Source: Saccharicrinis carchari
Lineage (GTDB): Bacteria > Bacteroidota > Bacteroidia > Bacteroidales > Marinilabiliaceae
Direction of reading: 5' to 3'
Length of the DNA: 49,241 bases
NCBI RefSeq assembly: GCF_900182605.1
Contig: NZ_FXTB01000015.1
Span: forward strand, 1 to 49,241
Positions 45,715 to 49,241 of this stretch are shown here, one piece after another. Numbering within the stretch: position 1 is the stretch's first letter; each line of letters begins with the position of its first letter. The position numbers and the translations under genes were made by a program. The notes beneath the pieces were generated by a model, which was given only the letters and a program-made list of their open reading frames with translations, was not told the origin of the DNA and searched no databases.

Positions 45715-47127
45715 ATGAGTAAGAGAACTGTTTTTACTGCACTGACTATAATAATTACATGCCAGATTTGTAATAATCAAGTTTTCGGGCAATCACCAAA
45801 TCCTCAAATCAAATCTCAAATGGTAAAGTCAGAAAATTTATTGAATGAGTCTTTTAACAAGGAAAGATACCTGCAAATTTACAAAAAGTTATACGACAAC
45901 TTTTACTTCAGTAACGAATTCAATTATACAAACCGTATTGCCGGATTAAGCAAGGCTTGGTCTGAGGCAAAATGGAACTTTGCCAATTTCGATGTTGTGC
46001 CAAACTTAAACTGGGATAGCCTCTATTATGAATTCATTCCAAAAGTAATGGAGGCAAAGTCTGAAGTTGAATATTACAAATTGTTGATGAATTTCTATTC
46101 ACATTTGAAAGATGGTCACAGCATGGTTTTTGTTCCTCATGTTCTCAGAGATTCACTGACTGCAAGGTTGCCAATACGTTGTCGTCTTGTAGAGGATCAG
46201 GTAGTTATTATCCAGCTTCAGAGTGCAAATGAAAACTATTGTTTATTAAAACCAGGAACTGTAATTACTGAAATTAATAATCACCCTGTCAATGAATATA
46301 TAAAAAAGAATATCTCACCATATATTAGTTTTAGTACCCCCCAGGATAGCGTTGCTAAGATTTACTCTAACTATTTCACCTATGGGTCAATTAACAAACC
46401 TATTAAGCTAAAATTAAAGTATTCAGACGGGCGAATGACAGAACAGATATTTTTTCGCAAGCCTAACGACCCCTACTATCCCCATGCGAAAGGGTTTTTC
46501 TATAAAAAAATAAATGAAAAGACTAATCTACTAACCATCAACACCTTTTATGACGAAAAACTAATTCCATTTATCGATTCTATTTTCCAGGAAACTCCGC
46601 ATCCAGAAAATTTGATTATTGATCTGCGTATAAACGGAGGAGGAAACAGCAGTAATGGATTTGAGCTGTTGGGCTATCTCACTGGTGACACATTTAAAGC
46701 AGCTTTAACTGCAGGAAGATGTTATATCCCATCTAAGAGAGGCTTAGGAATAACTCCTAATAAAATCACTTTCATGCCACGAGAATGGAAGCCCTATAAG
46801 TTTCCTACCTATACAGGGCAGGTAATAGTATTAACTGGGCCAGACACATATTCGGCAGCGGAAGATTTCGTGCTAATTTTCAAACACTTAAAGCGAGGTG
46901 TTGTGATTGGACAAGCTACCGGGGGAAGCACTGGTCAACCAATTTCATTTTCTTTACCACATGGTGGCATAGGGTGCGTATGTTCGCAAAAAGAGCTGCT
47001 AATTGACGGGAAAGATTTTATTGGAAAAGGTATTAACCCTGATATTCCAATTGATTACAATCTGAAAAAAATTTTAGTCGGCACAGATGAAGTTTTGGAA
47101 AGAGCTATAGAGTATTTTACGAAATAA
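45715..47127 (+). CDS. S41-family serine peptidase, exported
   Basis: The 470-residue protein has a signal peptide (about 1-25, ending NQVFGQ). A helical N-terminal region contains the HLKDGHSMVF block typical of S41 peptidases (about 131-139). A compact PDZ-like stretch follows (about 150-240, LKPGTVITEINNHPVNEY). The catalytic domain has LIIDLRINGGGNSS (about 300-313) and the nucleophile S380 in GPDTYSAAEDF, with the GQATGGSTGQP loop behind it. These are the tail-specific-protease/C-terminal-processing-peptidase features, so it is predicted active in the periplasm. Substrates are unknown. It is the last gene of the peptidase- and receptor-rich region before the IS66 remnant. Confidence 0.9.
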   Translation: MSKRTVFTALTIIITCQICNNQVFGQSPNPQIKSQMVKSENLLNESFNKERYLQIYKKLYDNFYFSNEFNYTNRIAGLSKAWSEAKWNFANFDVVPNLNWDSLYYEFIPKVMEAKSEVEYYKLLMNFYSHLKDGHSMVFVPHVLRDSLTARLPIRCRLVEDQVVIIQLQSANENYCLLKPGTVITEINNHPVNEYIKKNISPYISFSTPQDSVAKIYSNYFTYGSINKPIKLKLKYSDGRMTEQIFFRKPNDPYYPHAKGFFYKKINEKTNLLTINTFYDEKLIPFIDSIFQETPHPENLIIDLRINGGGNSSNGFELLGYLTGDTFKAALTAGRCYIPSKRGLGITPNKITFMPREWKPYKFPTYTGQVIVLTGPDTYSAAEDFVLIFKHLKRGVVIGQATGGSTGQPISFSLPHGGIGCVCSQKELLIDGKDFIGKGINPDIPIDYNLKKILVGTDEVLERAIEYFTK

Positions 47128-47207
47128 TATTGAAATAGATTAAGACACAAATGCATTAAAAACTAAGATGTAGTTTTTGGAAACCAGTAATCAACAACGA
47201 AAAACAT

Positions 47208-47626
47208 AAAACAGTAAAAGCTTATTTGTGGATGATTCGTTCAAGTAATGAAAAACATGGTTTTCTTTCATTACGACAAAGGCTCATAGGCACAAAAAGT
47301 AATGGTTAAACTGTTGCAAGGTTTTCAAGGAGCTATCCAAACCGATGGTTACGAAGCATATTCTATTTATGAACAAAAGAAAGGCGTCCTGCTATTGGGA
47401 TGCTGGGCGTACGCACGCCGTAAATTTGAAGAAAGCCTTACCGAAGACGAGTCCGGGGCTGAATATGCTTTAGCGCAAATAGGTAAACTCTACCAAGTGG
47501 AAACTATGGCCAACGAACAAGGCTTGGACGATGGCTAACCGATGTGCTGACTAAAATTCCAGCTTACAACAATGACTACTCATTGGATTTAGCCCACCTT
47601 TTGCCCCATAACTGGAAGAATTCTTA
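47208..47626 (+). pseudogene. IS66-family transposase remnant
   Basis: Pieces of an IS66 TnpC transposase lie in order but in different frames. KAYLWMIRSSNEKHG is at about 47216-47260. FFHYDKGS then stop then QKVMVKLLQGF is at about 47262-47320. The clear core GAIQTDGYEAYSIYEQKKGV and GCWAYARRKFEESL runs within 47302-47538, and a C-terminal-like LAHLLPHNWKNS ends at 47626. At least one frameshift and one stop, plus missing N- and C-terminal parts, show it is inactive. Its ends could not be found. Confidence 0.75.
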
Positions 47627-47976
47627 GAACAACAAGAATTGTCCATGAATTCTTTGCAATGCTGGAATGTCTAATACTTACCAAAGCACTGAGCCGACGT
47701 ACGAGAGCGAATGCTTACGTTTGGATACTTGTGAACAATTGCTTAGATAGAAGCAAAAACGAGCGGAGCAAAACTATCGCGCTGATTCTGCGATGCTTCT
47801 TTTATGTTTTTCTTCCAGTAGTAATAAAGCTCTAATTGGCACAAAAGTCATATACATTCAAACCGAATTCTTGATACTCATTGATGAGTATCAAGAATGT
47901 TGATCGCGTCATTCTCATTTTTTTCCATCAAATAAACGCCTAGCTCCTCAAGCTGGCAATATGTGGAAATTCCGGT
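47627..47976. other. Gene-free stretch between IS66 remnant and IS21 end
   Basis: I see no gene I can support here, apart from a perfect hairpin listed separately. A short minus-strand frame ending at 47878 (ELGVYLMEKNENDAINILDT) might be the tail of a gene cut by the IS21 element, but it is too short to name. Confidence 0.35.
47867..47898. repeat. Perfect 14-bp inverted repeat with TTGA loop
   Basis: ATTCTTGATACTCA (47867-47880), TTGA, then TGAGTATCAAGAAT (47885-47898). There is no T-tract on either side, so a terminator is unlikely. It may be a leftover element end or a protein-binding palindrome. Confidence 0.6.
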
Positions 47977-48049
47977 GATGTTGACCCCCCACAACGGCCA
48001 TATTGACCCCCCTGGATTTGGGTAACCGAAAATGGTTAGTATGACAAAA

Positions 48050-48769
48050 TTACATTTTTTTTCTAAGACTCTCTCCTTTGAGTTCAATCCTGTGCGATGT
48101 GTGCACCAAACGATCTAAAATCGCATCGGCAATAGTGGCCTCGCCGATGATGTCAAACCAACTGGCAACAGGCAGTTGGCTCGCGATAATAGTAGCCGCC
48201 CTGGCATGTCTGTCCTCGATAATTTCCATCAGGTCCATCTGGTGTTGTTTTTCAAGGTGTGTCAATCCAAAATCGTCGAGGATAAGCAAGTTAGCTTTCG
48301 ATATTTTATTCAAGAGCTGGTATATGGTGCCCTCCAAACGTGCCATTTTTGTTTGTTGCAGCAGCTTTTGAACATTGAAGTAAGCTACTTTGTGCCCCTG
48401 GGCACATGCGTGGTGCCCCAAGGCGGACGCTATAAAACTCTTGCCGCATCCGGTAGCCCCGGTAACCAGTACAGACTCGCCATTGGCGATGTAATTGCCG
48501 GTGGCTAGATTGGACACGAGCCCTTTGTCCAGCCCCCTTGAAGCATCATATTTCAACTCTTCCAACGAGGATTGGTACCTAAACTTTGCCGATTTCCTTA
48601 ATCGGTCAAAGCGGCGGTTGTCCCCGTCCTGAAGCTCGGCCTGGAGCAATATCTCAAGGCCTTCGCCAAGCGACAGCTCATTCCATCTTTTTGTCTCCAG
48701 AAGTGCGTTCCAGCTTGTTTTAAAACCGTACAGGCGTAATTGCGATAGTTGGTTTTCGATATTTTCCAT
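48050..48769 (-). CDS. istB: IstB, IS21-family AAA+ ATPase helper
   Basis: The 239-residue protein is full length. The Walker A motif is GATGCGKS (about 104-111), the Walker B motif LLILDDFGL (about 160-168), and the N-terminal region begins MENIENQLSQLRLYGFKTSW as usual for IstB. It is a DnaC-like AAA+ ATPase that assembles on DNA and directs the IstA transposase to its target. Its start follows the istA stop by four bases, indicating coupled translation. No damage is visible. Confidence 0.92.
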   Translation of the reverse strand: MENIENQLSQLRLYGFKTSWNALLETKRWNELSLGEGLEILLQAELQDGDNRRFDRLRKSAKFRYQSSLEELKYDASRGLDKGLVSNLATGNYIANGESVLVTGATGCGKSFIASALGHHACAQGHKVAYFNVQKLLQQTKMARLEGTIYQLLNKISKANLLILDDFGLTHLEKQHQMDLMEIIEDRHARAATIIASQLPVASWFDIIGEATIADAILDRLVHTSHRIELKGESLRKKM

Positions 48770-48773
48770 CGTA

Positions 48774-49241
48774 TTAAAATTTAAGTGATAATTGATTGTC
48801 GTAATATTCTTTTCCCCGGATGTTGTTGTGCCGGGGCAAGTCTTTATCAGGTTGCTCCTTCTGGATATATTCGGTCATCTTGTTTTTGATAACGTTAAGG
48901 GCAAAACCGTAAGTAAGATTCTGATGGTCGATAGCCATTTGGCACGCTTTGTCAAAGGTTTCCCGGGGCGTGGATTTAAATAGTTTGAGCAGGCCGTCGC
49001 AGCTTTTGTACAGTTGTTCAGGATACCTGTCCCGGGCAAACAGCAGCCTGACCAGCTCACCCAGCGTTTTCGATAGGTTTGCGGCTTTATCTTTATAGTA
49101 TTCAGGGTTACGCTTTTGGTAGTGCCGGTGGGTTGAGCACAGGTGCTCTTCTGCAGTGGTGTATTTGCCTATCCCGTATTCGCGCTTGTGTACCGCTACC
49201 AAGTTGTGCCGATGAAAAATGCGCACCATCGAACGGGTGTA
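48774..49241 (-). CDS. istA: IstA transposase, C-terminal part (5' end outside window)
   Basis: The frame is open from the window edge (codons Y-T-R-S before MVRIFHRHNL) to the stop at 48774. The ~155 residues seen are the C-terminal region after the catalytic core: VRIFHRHNLVAVHKREYGIG, HRHYQKRNPEYYKDKA and EYIQKEQPDKDLPRHNNIRG. This is typical of IS21-family IstA. The DDE core and the N-terminal helix-turn-helix are off the window. An internal ATG at 49229 is not the gene start. The istA fragment at 28390-28597 covers the other end of the protein, so the two cannot be compared here. Confidence 0.85.
   Translation of the reverse strand, partial: YTRSMVRIFHRHNLVAVHKREYGIGKYTTAEEHLCSTHRHYQKRNPEYYKDKAANLSKTLGELVRLLFARDRYPEQLYKSCDGLLKLFKSTPRETFDKACQMAIDHQNLTYGFALNVIKNKMTEYIQKEQPDKDLPRHNNIRGKEYYDNQLSLKF

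Larger units (their letters stand above)
47979..49241 (-). mobile_element. IS21-family insertion sequence, istB-proximal end (runs off window)
   Basis: The end facing the window begins around TGTTGACCCCCC (47979-47990). The decamer TTGACCCCCC recurs at 48003-48012, matching the multiple short repeats at IS21-family ends and the TG terminal dinucleotide. Inside lie istB and the 3' part of istA, in the standard istA-istB order on the minus strand. The other end is beyond 49241, so completeness and target duplication cannot be tested. Confidence 0.75.

Noticed and set aside
47878-48087. Minus-strand 69-codon frame across the IS21 end
   Set aside because: It spans the TTGACCCCCC terminal repeats and the istB 3' end, so it is not a natural gene; at most its tail is a remnant.

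Overview
The window is DNA from a Bacteroidota bacterium. It carries SusC/SusD pairs, TonB-dependent receptors with CarboxypepD_reg-like leaders, Bacteroidota lipoprotein signals, A-rich start regions without Shine-Dalgarno sequences, and IS1380, IS21 and IS66 family elements. A Bacteroidales or Marinilabiliales-like host is a guess from gene content only. I saw no rRNA, tRNA or CRISPR array.

Region 1 (1-21,086, all on the minus strand) is a polysaccharide-utilisation-like locus. Reading in the direction of transcription it holds a ROK regulator, SusC, SusD, a surface lipoprotein of DUF5018/DUF4623 type, an intrinsic terminator, a DUF5018-GHL10 lipoprotein, a DUF5018-NAGPA lipoprotein, a DUF5009 acyltransferase-like membrane protein, a second GHL10 lipoprotein, an SSS-type sodium symporter, a DUF4434 TIM-barrel protein, an N-acylglucosamine 2-epimerase, another terminator, an exported FAD-dependent oxidoreductase, a small ORF and the start of a CE2-type esterase. 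No classical glycoside hydrolase, sialidase or lyase is visible. The set suggests import and cleavage of an amino-sugar-containing, possibly phosphodiester-linked or de-peptidated glycan. The product would enter through the symporter and be epimerised in the cytoplasm. The substrate is inferred.

Region 2 (21,087-32,135) is a mobile, decaying accessory zone. An intact IS1380-family element has 5-bp target duplications (TTAAT) and splits a 51-codon reading frame that rejoins exactly once one TTAAT copy is removed. Next come stacked long palindromes, a small conserved protein, and a complete serine recombinase. About 1.8 kb of AT-rich cargo separates that recombinase from a truncated second copy. 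After these lie a membrane-anchored AraC-type regulator, an IS21/IS1182-like transposase fossil, an exported PDZ-alpha/beta hydrolase and a lipoprotein pseudogene with in-frame stops.

Region 3 (32,136-47,127, plus strand) is rich in outer-membrane and peptidase-like proteins. A tight six-gene cluster (32,136-41,487) starts with an unusual protein: a CPBP-family intramembrane protease fused, through what looks like an internal signal peptide, to a complete TonB-dependent receptor. It continues with an outer-membrane lipoprotein, a DUF6544-like membrane protein, a membrane-anchored HExxH protein, a second receptor of the same family without the protease, and a PUA/ASCH-like protein. Downstream are an OMP_b-brl_3-type receptor, a DUF5700-like HExxH lipoprotein and an S41 peptidase. 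A processing or uptake role for peptides or proteins is an inference.

Region 4 (47,128-49,241) holds an IS66 transposase remnant and one end of an IS21-family element with istB and the 3' part of istA, which runs off the window.
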